From contig PCAP01000015.1 of assembly GCA_002731215.1 (NCBI GenBank), forward strand, positions 1 through 52,412: a DNA stretch of 52,412 nucleotides, in the 5' to 3' direction. Within the stretch, counting starts at the first letter, position 1; each line of letters starts with the position of its first letter. The position numbers and the translations under genes are program-made. The notes under the pieces were generated by a model. That model was not told the DNA's origin. It saw only the letters and a list, made by a program, of their open reading frames with translations, and made no database searches. This document shows positions 10,207 through 20,094 of the stretch, piece after piece. Source of the stretch: Acidobacteriota bacterium (GTDB lineage: Bacteria; Acidobacteriota; UBA890).

Positions 10207-11002
10207 GATGCCGTCCCTAGCCAACGTCGCTACCGCTTTGCCTGAATCTCGTTTCAGTTCAGACGTTCACTACTTCAGCACAGTTAGTTCTACTAACCAT
10301 GTAGCCCGGGATCTCGGTCGTTTGGGGGAACCGGATGGGACGGTTGTCGTGGCCGAGGAGCAAACAGAAGGGCGGGGGCGTCGGCACCGACGTTGGGTGT
10401 CGCCGGCCGGAGCTGGTCTCTATGTTTCTCTATTACTACGTCCGGAATTCCCGGCAGCCGAAACGGGCAGTGCCGTGCAACTGGTAGCTGGAATTGCCAC
10501 GGCAGAAACCCTCAATGAGTTCTTACCTAACAAAACCGTTTTACGCTGGCCTAACGACTGCTTTGTTTTAGACAGGAAGGTTGCAGGTGTTTTGGTGGAG
10601 GCCGAAACTACTGGAAGGGGTTTTGATTTCCTGGTCTGTGGTATTGGCGTCAACGTCAACCACGAGGCAGCCAACTTTCCGGCTGCGCTCCGTGAACGTG
10701 CTACAAGTGTGAAGCTACAGCTCGGGCATCCGGTGTCTCGACTTGACGTCCTGGCGACTCTGCTTGACACGTTTGACAGTTGGGAGGGGGCCTGGCGTGA
10801 ATACGGTATGGACCCGATTCGGGAGCGCTGGCTGGAGTTGTCGCCCGAAAGTGTCGCCGGCAGCGTTAGTGTGCAGACGGAAACTGGCCTTGTCGAAGGT
10901 GTTGCAAACGGTTTGACGGACGCTGGGCATTTGATAGTTGGGACTGATGATGGCACCCATGAAATTTCAGTTGGCGAAGTGATTAGGTTGAAGTCATTAT
11001 GA
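10199..11002 (+). CDS. birA: biotin-[acetyl-CoA-carboxylase] ligase (catalytic form without obvious HTH domain)
   Basis: EEQTEGRGRRHRRWVSPAGAGLYVSLLLRP, WPNDCFVLDRKVAGVLVE. Confidence 0.9.
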   Translation: MDEMPSLANVATALPESRFSSDVHYFSTVSSTNHVARDLGRLGEPDGTVVVAEEQTEGRGRRHRRWVSPAGAGLYVSLLLRPEFPAAETGSAVQLVAGIATAETLNEFLPNKTVLRWPNDCFVLDRKVAGVLVEAETTGRGFDFLVCGIGVNVNHEAANFPAALRERATSVKLQLGHPVSRLDVLATLLDTFDSWEGAWREYGMDPIRERWLELSPESVAGSVSVQTETGLVEGVANGLTDAGHLIVGTDDGTHEISVGEVIRLKSL

Positions 11003-11553
11003 TCCGGTCATTTGGGGACTCCACTCCACGTATCGCCCCGACAGTGTTCCTTGCGGAAGACGTGGTGGTGATTGGTGACGTCGAGATTGGTCGAGATGCC
11101 AGCGTTTGGTATAGGTGTGTATTGCGCGGCGATGTTGGCCCAATCCGTATTGGGAGTGCGACGAACATCCAGGAGGGTACAATTCTTCATTGTGCCCCGG
11201 GCAGGGAACCGACCGTCTTGGAATCACAGGTGACCGTTGGGCATGGGGCAGTACTGCATGGCTGCCATATCGGTGGGCGGTCGCTAGTCGGTATGAGTGC
11301 AACGATTCTCGATGGCGCTGTTATTGGAGAGGAGTGCATCATCGGAGCGAACGCGTTGGTACCACCGGGTATGGTCATTCCTCCAAGGACGATCTTTGTT
11401 GGGAGCCCGGCTCGCTTCTTGCGCCGGGTGAGTGACGAAGATGTCGTTTGGATACTTGGCCACGCTCGGCACTATGTCGATATTAAGGAAAAATATTTAA
11501 AGGAAGGGGCGGGGCAGATGATCCCGCACGAAGTTACGTGGGATGACGCATGA
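10999..11553 (+). CDS. gamma-carbonic anhydrase family / left-handed beta-helix protein
   Basis: Hexapeptide-repeat protein; GRDASVWYRCVLRGDVGPIRIGSATNIQEGTILH. Confidence 0.9.
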   Translation: MIRSFGDSTPRIAPTVFLAEDVVVIGDVEIGRDASVWYRCVLRGDVGPIRIGSATNIQEGTILHCAPGREPTVLESQVTVGHGAVLHGCHIGGRSLVGMSATILDGAVIGEECIIGANALVPPGMVIPPRTIFVGSPARFLRRVSDEDVVWILGHARHYVDIKEKYLKEGAGQMIPHEVTWDDA

Positions 11554-12857
11554 GTGAATCGGAGCAACAGTCCGGTGGCGGCAAGAATCAACCGCTGAAG
11601 GCGCCGCGTGGAACGCGCGATGTTATCTCGCCAGAGGTTGAGCGCTGGCAGGATGTCGAGCGTTCAGCTCACGATACGTTTCGACGCTACGGTTTCCGTG
11701 AGATGCGGACGCCAGTCTTTGAAGACAGTGCGGTATTCGAAAAGGGCACGATCGAAACATTACAGTCGGCCCAAAAAGAGATGTATCGCTTTGTGGATTT
11801 GGGTGGTCATGAGTTAACGCTACGGCCAGAAGGCACTCCACCTGTCATCCGTGCCTACGTTGAGCACAACCTTGGGCATGGCAAAGACTTAGCGCGTTTT
11901 TACTACATAGGGCCGATGTTCCGATACGAACGTCCTCAAAGAGGACGTTACCGGCAGTTTCATCAAATTGGCGTTGAAGTGTTCGGTTCTGAATCAGCTG
12001 CCCTAGATGCTGAGGTCATTGATATGGCGATGACGTGGCTTGGTGATCTCGGGATTAGATCGTTGCAACTTTTTGTCAACAGCGTTGGCGACCATGACGA
12101 CCGTCCCGCCTACATGGAAAAGCTTATCGAAGCTCAAAAAAATTTATTGGGGGAGATGTCGGAAGATTCTCGCCGCCGCCACGAGGCGAATCCTCTACGG
12201 GTCTTTGACAGCAAGGATCCTCAGGACCAATTATTGATCGAGAAGTTTCCGACCATCCTTGATCATCTAAGCCCAGAGAACAGGGCTCACTTCGATGAAG
12301 TCTGTGCCTACTTGAGCGATTGGGGTATCGATTACACCGTTGAGCCACGTTTAGTTCGCGGACTCGATTACTACCGAAGGACTGTATTCGAGGTGACTTC
12401 GTCAGTGCTGGGGGCGCAGGATTCTTTGCTCGGTGGTGGTCGTTATGATGGTTTAGTTGGTCAGATGGGTGGCGACGACATTCCCGGCGTTGGCTTTGCA
12501 GCGGGGTTGGAACGCATCGTGCTGGCGCTTCCCGAGGGTGCAGGGGCAGGTCCTATAGATTGCTACGTTGTTACTGTTAGCCCCGATCTGATACCGGAGG
12601 CTATGAAAGCAATGCGAGATTTGCGTAGTTACGGTCTTTGCTGCACGGCTGATTTTCAGGGTCGGAGCATGAAGGCTCAGATGAAGGCTGCGAATCGCTC
12701 CAATGCGCCGGTCACTGTGATTTTTGGTCCGGACGAGTTGTCGAAGGGTTTCTGCACCTTGAAGATGATGGAAAGTGGTGAGCAACGAGAAGTATCGCTT
12801 GAGAAACTTGTCGAGGATTTGCAGCGAATTCTTCACATGGGCAATCTGGGTAACTAG
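11550..12857 (+). CDS. hisS: histidyl-tRNA synthetase
   Basis: APRGTRDV, RPEGTPPVIRAY, RGLDYYRRTVFE, GGGRYDGL. Confidence 0.97.
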   Translation: MSESEQQSGGGKNQPLKAPRGTRDVISPEVERWQDVERSAHDTFRRYGFREMRTPVFEDSAVFEKGTIETLQSAQKEMYRFVDLGGHELTLRPEGTPPVIRAYVEHNLGHGKDLARFYYIGPMFRYERPQRGRYRQFHQIGVEVFGSESAALDAEVIDMAMTWLGDLGIRSLQLFVNSVGDHDDRPAYMEKLIEAQKNLLGEMSEDSRRRHEANPLRVFDSKDPQDQLLIEKFPTILDHLSPENRAHFDEVCAYLSDWGIDYTVEPRLVRGLDYYRRTVFEVTSSVLGAQDSLLGGGRYDGLVGQMGGDDIPGVGFAAGLERIVLALPEGAGAGPIDCYVVTVSPDLIPEAMKAMRDLRSYGLCCTADFQGRSMKAQMKAANRSNAPVTVIFGPDELSKGFCTLKMMESGEQREVSLEKLVEDLQRILHMGNLGN

Positions 12858-12865
12858 GAACCAAA

Positions 12866-14641
12866 ATGGATCGAACGCATACCTGTGGGGAACTCCGCGC
12901 CGAACACGCCGGCGAAAAGGTTTGTTTGCAGGGATGGGTATGGCACCGGCGCGATCTTGGTGGTTTGATCTTCGTCGACCTCCGAGATCGAAGCGGTTCT
13001 GTACAGCTTGTTTTTAACCCTGAGGAGGCCGCGGAAGCGCATGTGATTGCTGAGGAATGGCGAGCTGAGTGGGTAGTCCTGATCGAGGGTGAAGTTGCGG
13101 AGCGCCCCCCCGAAACCATCAATGAGGCGCTGCCGACTGGGGTGGTAGAGGTGCGGGTCACCCGTGCGGATACTGTCGCGATAGCTGAGACTCCGCCGTT
13201 CCTTATTGAGGAGGACTCTGGAGCTCTTGAGGATCTTCGGCTGAAGTACCGTTATCTTGACCTGCGGCGTTCCCCACTGCAGCGCGTCCTCAGACTACGT
13301 CACAAGATGTCGATTGCGGTACGCAACTATCTTGATGAGCAAGGCTTCTACGAGATTGAAACGCCGATCCTGACCCGCGCTACGCCGGAAGGGGCACGCG
13401 ACTACCTAGTTCCGAGTCGAGTTAATCCCGGATCGTTTTACGCGTTGCCCCAGAGTCCACAGTTGTTCAAGCAGTTGCTCATGATATCCGGGTTTGATCG
13501 TTACTTTCAGATGGCGCGCTGTTTCCGCGACGAGGACCTGCGTGCCAACCGGCAACCGGAGTTTACGCAGATTGATATCGAGATGAGCTTTGTCGAACCT
13601 GACGATGTTCTGCGGGTTACAGAAGGAATGATGCGGTGTCTTCTCGAGGTTGCGGGTTTGCCAGCTGACCCCGAATTCCCCCGTATGACTTTTCGTGCAG
13701 CCCTCGATCGCTTTGGCTCTGATGCCCCTGATACACGGTACGGACATGAGTTGCAGGACGTTACCGACATTGTTCGAGGTTGTGAATTTCGGGCCTTCAG
13801 CTCGGTTGCCGAAAGTGGCGGCGCGGTTAAAGCACTCTGCTGGCCTGGTGGTGGTACAGCTGGTCGCGGTCGACTCGACAAGCTAGTTGAACTTGCTAAG
13901 TCACAGCGGGCCCAGGGTTTGGTATGGGTCCAACATAACGAAGATGGCTTCAAGTCACCGGTCGCCAAATTTCTTGGGGATGAGATTCTCAGCGTGTTAT
14001 GCGAAGTGACAGATACGGGGCAAGGGGATGCTTTGTTGATGGTTGGTGATGACTGGGAGATCGCATGCCTCACGCTGGGTGCTATACGCAAGAAACTCGC
14101 AGGGTGGGAAAGTTGGATCCCGGATGATGGCAGCTTCAACTTCTGTTGGATACTTGAGTTTCCGTTGCTCGAAAAGTCCGAAGAAGAGGGACGCATGGTG
14201 GCGCGACATCATCCGTTTACCTCACCTCACATTGACGATCTTGAAATGTTGGAATCGGACGCTGGTGCTGTTCGTTCGCTTTCATACGACCTTGTGCTCA
14301 ATGGCATGGAGCTAGGTGGTGGCAGTATCCGCAACAGTAAGGATGACATCCAACGTCGGGTCTTCACGGCGTTGGGTATGGCTCCGGAGGAAGCGCAGTC
14401 GCAGTTTGGTTTCCTGTTAGATGCTTTCAAGTATGGTGCACCACCGCACGGTGGCATCGCGATGGGATATGACCGCATAGTTATGCTGCTTTCGGGCGAG
14501 AAAAGCTTGCGTAGTGTCACCGCGTTTCCGAAGACAGCGTCCGCGACGGATTTAATGACCGCGGCTCCCGCGGCAGTGGATGAAGAACAGCTTGATGCCC
14601 TGCACATCGCATTGGACTTGCCGGATGGTTCGGGAGATTAA
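12866..14641 (+). CDS. aspS: aspartyl-tRNA synthetase
   Basis: RTHTCGELRAEHAGEKVCLQGWV, PEGARDYLVPSR, ARCFRDEDLRANRQPEFTQIDIEMSF. Confidence 0.97.
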   Translation: MDRTHTCGELRAEHAGEKVCLQGWVWHRRDLGGLIFVDLRDRSGSVQLVFNPEEAAEAHVIAEEWRAEWVVLIEGEVAERPPETINEALPTGVVEVRVTRADTVAIAETPPFLIEEDSGALEDLRLKYRYLDLRRSPLQRVLRLRHKMSIAVRNYLDEQGFYEIETPILTRATPEGARDYLVPSRVNPGSFYALPQSPQLFKQLLMISGFDRYFQMARCFRDEDLRANRQPEFTQIDIEMSFVEPDDVLRVTEGMMRCLLEVAGLPADPEFPRMTFRAALDRFGSDAPDTRYGHELQDVTDIVRGCEFRAFSSVAESGGAVKALCWPGGGTAGRGRLDKLVELAKSQRAQGLVWVQHNEDGFKSPVAKFLGDEILSVLCEVTDTGQGDALLMVGDDWEIACLTLGAIRKKLAGWESWIPDDGSFNFCWILEFPLLEKSEEEGRMVARHHPFTSPHIDDLEMLESDAGAVRSLSYDLVLNGMELGGGSIRNSKDDIQRRVFTALGMAPEEAQSQFGFLLDAFKYGAPPHGGIAMGYDRIVMLLSGEKSLRSVTAFPKTASATDLMTAAPAAVDEEQLDALHIALDLPDGSGD

Positions 14642-14789
14642 AGGGGTTTATCTCTGTACAGGCACCCGGGGCACACTACTATCCTGGGCTGAAGCGGACG
14701 GACGAAGTTCCACCGTGGTAGAGGGTAGACACGATAATCAATTGAACTCAGCTTCTCTTGCGACCTGCATTAGTCTGGTGCTCGCTGTC

Positions 14790-14798
14790 TGCTAGAAT
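14790..14798 (+). promoter_or_regulatory. candidate extended -10 promoter (TGCTAGAAT) for the phoH operon
   Basis: TGn-TAGAAT match in the aspS-phoH intergenic region; no convincing -35. Confidence 0.4.
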
Positions 14799-14853
14799 TT
14801 CAAGTCTCGACCCTTCTCCTTCTAAGGCAATCCGGTCGAATCTCGGACGATTT

Positions 14854-14996
14854 GTCTCAGTTTATGTGTTAGTAGAGTAAAGGCCGGCTATGGCCTTGGG
14901 CGGGACAAGCTCCTAGATGGTGGCTACTGGACATCCTCTGACCTGTCCCGTTAGCATTTACTTGGATGGGCCGACGGCCTTAGTAATCATGGAGAC
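14854..14996 (+). ncRNA. candidate structured leader RNA upstream of phoH
   Basis: Nested inverted repeats: GTCTC(14854-14858)/GAGAC(14992-14996); AAGGCCG(14880-14886)/CGGCCTT(14975-14981); CGGGACA(14901-14907)/TGTCCCG(14944-14950); competing local hairpin AAGGCC/GGCCTT(14892-14897). Confidence 0.45.
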
Positions 14997-15025
14997 CGCG
15001 TGTACTTCTCAAGGAGGCAGCGCGG

Positions 15026-16126
15026 TTGTTTGTATATATGAGAAAAATCGACCTTGCTGAAGGGGAGCTTCAGGACCTCTTTGGCGTACATGATGAAAAC
15101 CTTCGACACCTTGAATCACATTTAGATATCTCTGTGTCAGCACGTGACCGCGAGGTATTTCTTGAAGGTGATGACGAACGTGTCGACATTGCGGCCAAGG
15201 TTCTAACGGAACTAGGTGGCCTCATCGCCAAGGGCTATGAACTGAAAGACAAGGATGTCCAGACGGCGCTGAGGATTGCCAAAGATGCTCCCCAGGTTTC
15301 GCTAGAGCGTTTTTTTGGCGATGGTGGCATCCAAACCGCACGGGATCGGCTGGTGCGTCCACAGGGAACTAACCAGAAACTTTACATAGAGGCTATTCGC
15401 AGCCACGACATCGTTTTTGGCATTGGGCCGGCCGGAACCGGTAAAACCTATTTAGCTATGGCTATGGCAATGGAAGCGCTCAACCGACGTAACGTACGGC
15501 GTGTTGTCCTGGCTCGGCCAGCTATCGAAGCTGGGGAGAAGCTCGGTTTTCTCCCAGGCGATATGTACGAAAAGGTCAACCCCTATTTGCGCCCGTTACA
15601 TGACGCGCTCTATGACTTGATAGACGTTGGGCGTGCTAACCGCCTGATTGAAGGTGGGCACATAGAGATTGCTCCCCTGGCCTTTATGCGTGGTCGTACG
15701 TTGACCGACTCGTTCGTCATTCTTGACGAAGCCCAAAACACAACCACTGAACAAATGAAGATGTTTTTAACCCGTATCGGCATGGAATCCCGTGCTGTGA
15801 TCACCGGCGATGTGACCCAGATCGATTTGCCCGCAGGCCGTCCTTCCGGGTTAATCGAGGCGAACCGGTTGTTGAAGAAGATCCGTGGCATTGGCTTTGT
15901 CAAATTCGACCACCGCGACGTTGTTCGTCACCCTTTGGTGCAAGACATCATTACTGCCTATGCTGCTGATCACGAGGCTCAATGCCTCGCCAAGGGAGCT
16001 TCTGACATTCTCAAAGGTGCCGAGCACGCAATTAATACCGCGGCTTCTGACAATCGGAGTGATGGTCGTGAGGGCGTCACAAGGCAGGCTGCCGATAGCT
16101 TTGGCAGACTTGAATCCGAAAAATGA
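15026..16126 (+). CDS. phoH: PhoH family ATPase
   Basis: GIGPAGTGKTYLAMAMAMEAL, RPAIEAGEKLGFLPGDMYEKVNPYLRPLHDAL; TTG start with AAGGAGG at 15011-15017. Confidence 0.95.
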   Translation: MFVYMRKIDLAEGELQDLFGVHDENLRHLESHLDISVSARDREVFLEGDDERVDIAAKVLTELGGLIAKGYELKDKDVQTALRIAKDAPQVSLERFFGDGGIQTARDRLVRPQGTNQKLYIEAIRSHDIVFGIGPAGTGKTYLAMAMAMEALNRRNVRRVVLARPAIEAGEKLGFLPGDMYEKVNPYLRPLHDALYDLIDVGRANRLIEGGHIEIAPLAFMRGRTLTDSFVILDEAQNTTTEQMKMFLTRIGMESRAVITGDVTQIDLPAGRPSGLIEANRLLKKIRGIGFVKFDHRDVVRHPLVQDIITAYAADHEAQCLAKGASDILKGAEHAINTAASDNRSDGREGVTRQAADSFGRLESEK

Positions 16127-18447
16127 TGGCTAGCCCGCGAAAATCCGGCGATGCTGTTCGTGAGTTGCGTCGCTATGATGTGTTTTGGACGGTGTTGGCA
16201 GTTGTGGCGATTGTTGTAATAACTGTGCCGCAGATTCGTTTCTCCGATCCTGATTACAAGCCGGGGGACATTGCCGAGACTGAGGTAGCAGTGCCCATTG
16301 ACCTCACAGTCCCCGACCCAGTGTCCACAGAACGACGCCTCACTGAGGCTGACCAAAGCGTTTTAGACGTTTACGACTACAGGCCTCAAGCGCATGAGTA
16401 CGGCAAGAGAATTGTTCAGAGGTTATTTGCCTGGGGCCGGTTAAACATCGTCAACGCAGGAATCGTTTGGGACGATCTTCCTGAAGAAGCTCGTTTTGAC
16501 CTGGAGCAGAAGGCAATGGCTGTGGCGGGGTACCCACTTCCCGAGGATCTCGTTGGTGCTTTGTCCACAGAGGACGCCGGCTTCTCCATGGTTACTGAAC
16601 TAGCCGTCGCAGGCACTCTGATTTCGTTTAGTGAAGAAAACCTGATTGGTATGATCGAGCAAACGAGACTTGGGGCTTCGGCCGCAATCAACGTGCGTGA
16701 TACGGAGACCCAAGAGGAACGGCGTTTGCCAGACACCGGTTCTGTACTGGGAATGGAGAGTGCTAGGGCGGAGCTTCAGCTGGCCTTAACGGAGAGGCTC
16801 GTTCTGACAGAGAAGGCTGAGGAGACTCTCAAGGAGCTTGTTTCTGGCCTGTTGGCTGCAAACTTGAACTACAGCAGTAACGCGACACAACAGCGTCGGC
16901 GTGAGGCAACTGACGGTGTTGAGCCAGTTTTCTACGAAGTTAAACGTGGTCGTGTGTTGTTGCGGCAGGGTGACGAAGTTACAGCGCAGAAAATTTTGGA
17001 GCTTCAGGCACTGCAGGAGCAATATCGCACCGATTGGTCGCTGTTATCGCTGGTAGGCATGGCCCTTTTAATAGTGCTAGCTGTTTTTTCGCTGTGGCGC
17101 TATGTAGTTCATTTCCAAAAGCGTGTTGGCTATCAGAGAGTGAGGCACCTCTATCCGCTGGTGTTGGTGGTTCTTGTCGGTATGGTGGCATTAACCAGGG
17201 GGTCTTTGTTCCTTGGGGAGGCGGTAGCACAGGCTGCTCCGCTAGAGCCGTTTACGTCGGTTCTAAGCTATGGATACGCCGTGCCATTCGCATCGGGTGG
17301 TGTCCTCCTGATGTTGCTTGTTAACGTCCAGGTAGCATGGGCTTTTTCTGCCGTATTTGGCGTCGTCATCGCAGGCATGACCCAAGATTTGGGGATGACG
17401 GTGTTCGCGTTGCTGAGTTCTTTTGCGGCACTTTACGGCATGAGTCAATACAAACAACGTACAGCGTTGACCCGTGCCGGCATGATAGTCGGTGGAGTTA
17501 ACGCTGTTGCTGCTCTAGGTCTGGGGTTGTTGATGCAGCCTAACCAACAGCTGACAGTATTTGCGTTTCAGGCGTTCTGCGCGGTAGTTGGTGGCATTTT
17601 GGTATCGGTTGTTGTGACCATCGCGATACCACCGATGGAACATTTGTTTCAGTCGTTAACGGACATCAAGCTGCTTGAGCTGTCGAATATGAACCTGCCG
17701 GTGCTGAAGGACCTTGCAGTCCTAGCTCCCGGCACCTACCACCATAGTGTCGTAGTCGGCACGCTAGCGGAAAAGGCAGCCGAGGCGATCGGGGTAAACC
17801 CATTGTTTGCACGTGTTTCCGCTTACTACCACGACATTGGCAAACTTCAGCAGCCACAATATTTCGTTGAAAACCAGAAAGATGGTCACAATCCACATGA
17901 TGACCTCTCCCCCAATATGAGCGCGTTGATTTTAGTGAGCCACGTTAAGGATGGAGTTGCTTACGCTAAAGAGCACGGCTTGCCGCGGCCGCTTGTCGAT
18001 GCCATCCCACAACATCATGGGACGCGATTAATTCGCTTCTTCCATGAGAAAGCCAAGCAACTGGCAATCGAGGATGGACGCGAGGTTGATGAAAGCGAAT
18101 TTCGTTACCCCGGACCTAAACCGCGCAGCAAAGAAACAGCAGTTCTGATGCTTGCAGACAGCGTGGAGGCGATTTCACGGACTTTAAGTGATACCAGCCC
18201 AGCGAACCTGCGGCTAATGATCGAGCGTGCTATTCAGGACGTAGTGGACGATGATCAGCTCGACGAGTGCGCCCTGACGCTCGGGGATCTTTCAAAGATT
18301 TCCGAAGCGTTCCTGAGTGTCTTGACTGGGATGCACCACCAGAGGATCGACTACCCTGAGTCGACCGAGAAGTCGGGCACCGACGTAGAGGCAAACTTGC
18401 CAGATGAGGATAGCAGTTCGAAGTTTTCAGATCAGACCTATCATTGA
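16123..18447 (+). CDS. 7TM-HD family phosphohydrolase (PgpH-like)
   Basis: Multi-TM followed by HD domain: PGTYHHSVVVGTLAEKAAEAIG...YYHDIGK. Confidence 0.93.
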   Translation: MMASPRKSGDAVRELRRYDVFWTVLAVVAIVVITVPQIRFSDPDYKPGDIAETEVAVPIDLTVPDPVSTERRLTEADQSVLDVYDYRPQAHEYGKRIVQRLFAWGRLNIVNAGIVWDDLPEEARFDLEQKAMAVAGYPLPEDLVGALSTEDAGFSMVTELAVAGTLISFSEENLIGMIEQTRLGASAAINVRDTETQEERRLPDTGSVLGMESARAELQLALTERLVLTEKAEETLKELVSGLLAANLNYSSNATQQRRREATDGVEPVFYEVKRGRVLLRQGDEVTAQKILELQALQEQYRTDWSLLSLVGMALLIVLAVFSLWRYVVHFQKRVGYQRVRHLYPLVLVVLVGMVALTRGSLFLGEAVAQAAPLEPFTSVLSYGYAVPFASGGVLLMLLVNVQVAWAFSAVFGVVIAGMTQDLGMTVFALLSSFAALYGMSQYKQRTALTRAGMIVGGVNAVAALGLGLLMQPNQQLTVFAFQAFCAVVGGILVSVVVTIAIPPMEHLFQSLTDIKLLELSNMNLPVLKDLAVLAPGTYHHSVVVGTLAEKAAEAIGVNPLFARVSAYYHDIGKLQQPQYFVENQKDGHNPHDDLSPNMSALILVSHVKDGVAYAKEHGLPRPLVDAIPQHHGTRLIRFFHEKAKQLAIEDGREVDESEFRYPGPKPRSKETAVLMLADSVEAISRTLSDTSPANLRLMIERAIQDVVDDDQLDECALTLGDLSKISEAFLSVLTGMHHQRIDYPESTEKSGTDVEANLPDEDSSSKFSDQTYH

Positions 18448-18841
18448 AGCAGCCCGGCTGCGTTGTCTCGTGCATTGCGTGCTTCAGGAAGTTGGTTTGG
18501 TCGCCGATTGTGTTTCCTTCGTGTTCGTTGATGATCAGACCATGAGTGATTATCACGGACGTTACGCCGATGTGCCGGAACCTACCGATGTATTGTCGTT
18601 TCCAATGCAAGAACGCGGTCCGGACGGGGAGCTGAATCTTGGTGACGTAGTGATTTGTACTGACCAGGCGGCCCGTCAAGCCCAACGAGCAAACCACACA
18701 TACACCTTCGAGCTTGAGGTCTTGGCGCTACACGGTCTGTTGCATCTATTAGGCTACGATCACGAGCGTGATAGCGGACAAATGCATTCCCTCGAGTTAC
18801 GACTACGGCCCCAAATTGGTCGTCGTGGAGCTAAGCTGTGA
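18404..18841 (+). CDS. ybeY: endoribonuclease YbeY
   Basis: TDVLSFPM, HGLLHLLGYDHERDSGQM metal-binding motif. Confidence 0.93.
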   Translation: MRIAVRSFQIRPIIEAARLRCLVHCVLQEVGLVADCVSFVFVDDQTMSDYHGRYADVPEPTDVLSFPMQERGPDGELNLGDVVICTDQAARQAQRANHTYTFELEVLALHGLLHLLGYDHERDSGQMHSLELRLRPQIGRRGAKL

Positions 18842-20094
18842 ATACTAATCATCCGCTAATCATCATCCTTCCTGTTGCGGCTTTGTTGCTCACTGCCGTT
18901 CTCAAAGTCGCGTCACGGGCTGTCGGGCGTCGCGAGTTGCACCGCTGGGCACGACGTACTCTTGGGGATGATGCCGACGAAGGAAGTTCCTGGGAACATA
19001 TCAGTGAGACTTTCACTTCGATAAGACTTGCTCGCCAGCTTTCACTTGTCTTCGTGGTCGTAGTGATTTCTAACCTTGGGCCTGGATGGATTGGCACCCC
19101 GACAGGTGGCCATTTGGCCTGGTCGACGGTCCTCGCATTGGGTGGTTACCTGTTAATCGACAAGTTGCTTCCCTTTACTATCGTTACCATGGTTGGGCCA
19201 ATTCGTGTGCTCAAGGTTGGGCGACCAGTGATTGCGGTGCTACACATTTTGTTCGGCTCACCAGCGCGAATGTTGAGCAACTTCCAACACGGTAGCCGGG
19301 TACGAGAAGACCCTATGGAGGATGTTCCAGAGGAAGGTGACCTCGACGCTTTTATCGATATGGCTGAGGAGTCCGGTTTAGTTTCCGAACACGATGAGGC
19401 TCTACTTCGCGGCGTCGCTGAGTTTAGTGAGGTTCTCGTCGATCACGTCATGACACCACGTGTCGACATCGTATCAATAGCTGAATCGGCGACGTTGCGT
19501 GAGCTAAGCAGTTTGGTTGCTGAGCACAAGCACTCCCGTATTCCCGTCGCGCATGACAATATCGATCAGGTCGTTGGCATAGTTAACATCCGCGAACTGG
19601 TGGCGGCACTCGAGCGAGACGGCGCTGAGGCATTGGTACGCAGCATCGTACGTCCAGCCATGTTTGTGCCCGAAAGAAAGCGCGTCAGCGCCTTGATGCG
19701 TGAGTTCCAACAGCGTCATGAGCACCTTGCCATCGTTGTCGATGAACACGGTGGTACCGCCGGACTGGTAACGATAGAAGACTTGCTTGAGGAAATCGTT
19801 GGTGAAATTCAGGATGAAGTTGAGGATGCAGAACAGACTTTAGTTAAACTTTCCGACGAGACTGTCATAGCGGCGGGCAAGACAGAAATTGAAGTCGTCG
19901 AAAAGATGTTTGGCATTAGCATCGACGCTAACGACTTCGAGACCGTTGGGGGTATGGCCTTTTTGCACTTTGGTTACGTGCCTAAGCCGGGGGAATCGTT
20001 CGAGCACTCGTCGCTGCACGTGCAGGTACTCGAAGCCGATGATCGACACGTGGACCGGGTGCGGATCACTGCGGTACAGCCGGTTGTCGAATGA
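18838..20094 (+). CDS. CBS-pair/CorC-domain hemolysin family protein
   Basis: DHVMTPRVDIVSI, two CBS domains, VDEHGGTAGLVTIEDLLEEIVGEI. Confidence 0.9.
   Translation: MNTNHPLIIILPVAALLLTAVLKVASRAVGRRELHRWARRTLGDDADEGSSWEHISETFTSIRLARQLSLVFVVVVISNLGPGWIGTPTGGHLAWSTVLALGGYLLIDKLLPFTIVTMVGPIRVLKVGRPVIAVLHILFGSPARMLSNFQHGSRVREDPMEDVPEEGDLDAFIDMAEESGLVSEHDEALLRGVAEFSEVLVDHVMTPRVDIVSIAESATLRELSSLVAEHKHSRIPVAHDNIDQVVGIVNIRELVAALERDGAEALVRSIVRPAMFVPERKRVSALMREFQQRHEHLAIVVDEHGGTAGLVTIEDLLEEIVGEIQDEVEDAEQTLVKLSDETVIAAGKTEIEVVEKMFGISIDANDFETVGGMAFLHFGYVPKPGESFEHSSLHVQVLEADDRHVDRVRITAVQPVVE

Noticed and set aside
13507-14196. 229-aa minus-strand ORF antisense to aspS
   Set aside because: Ser/Pro/Arg-rich translation typical of an antisense artefact.
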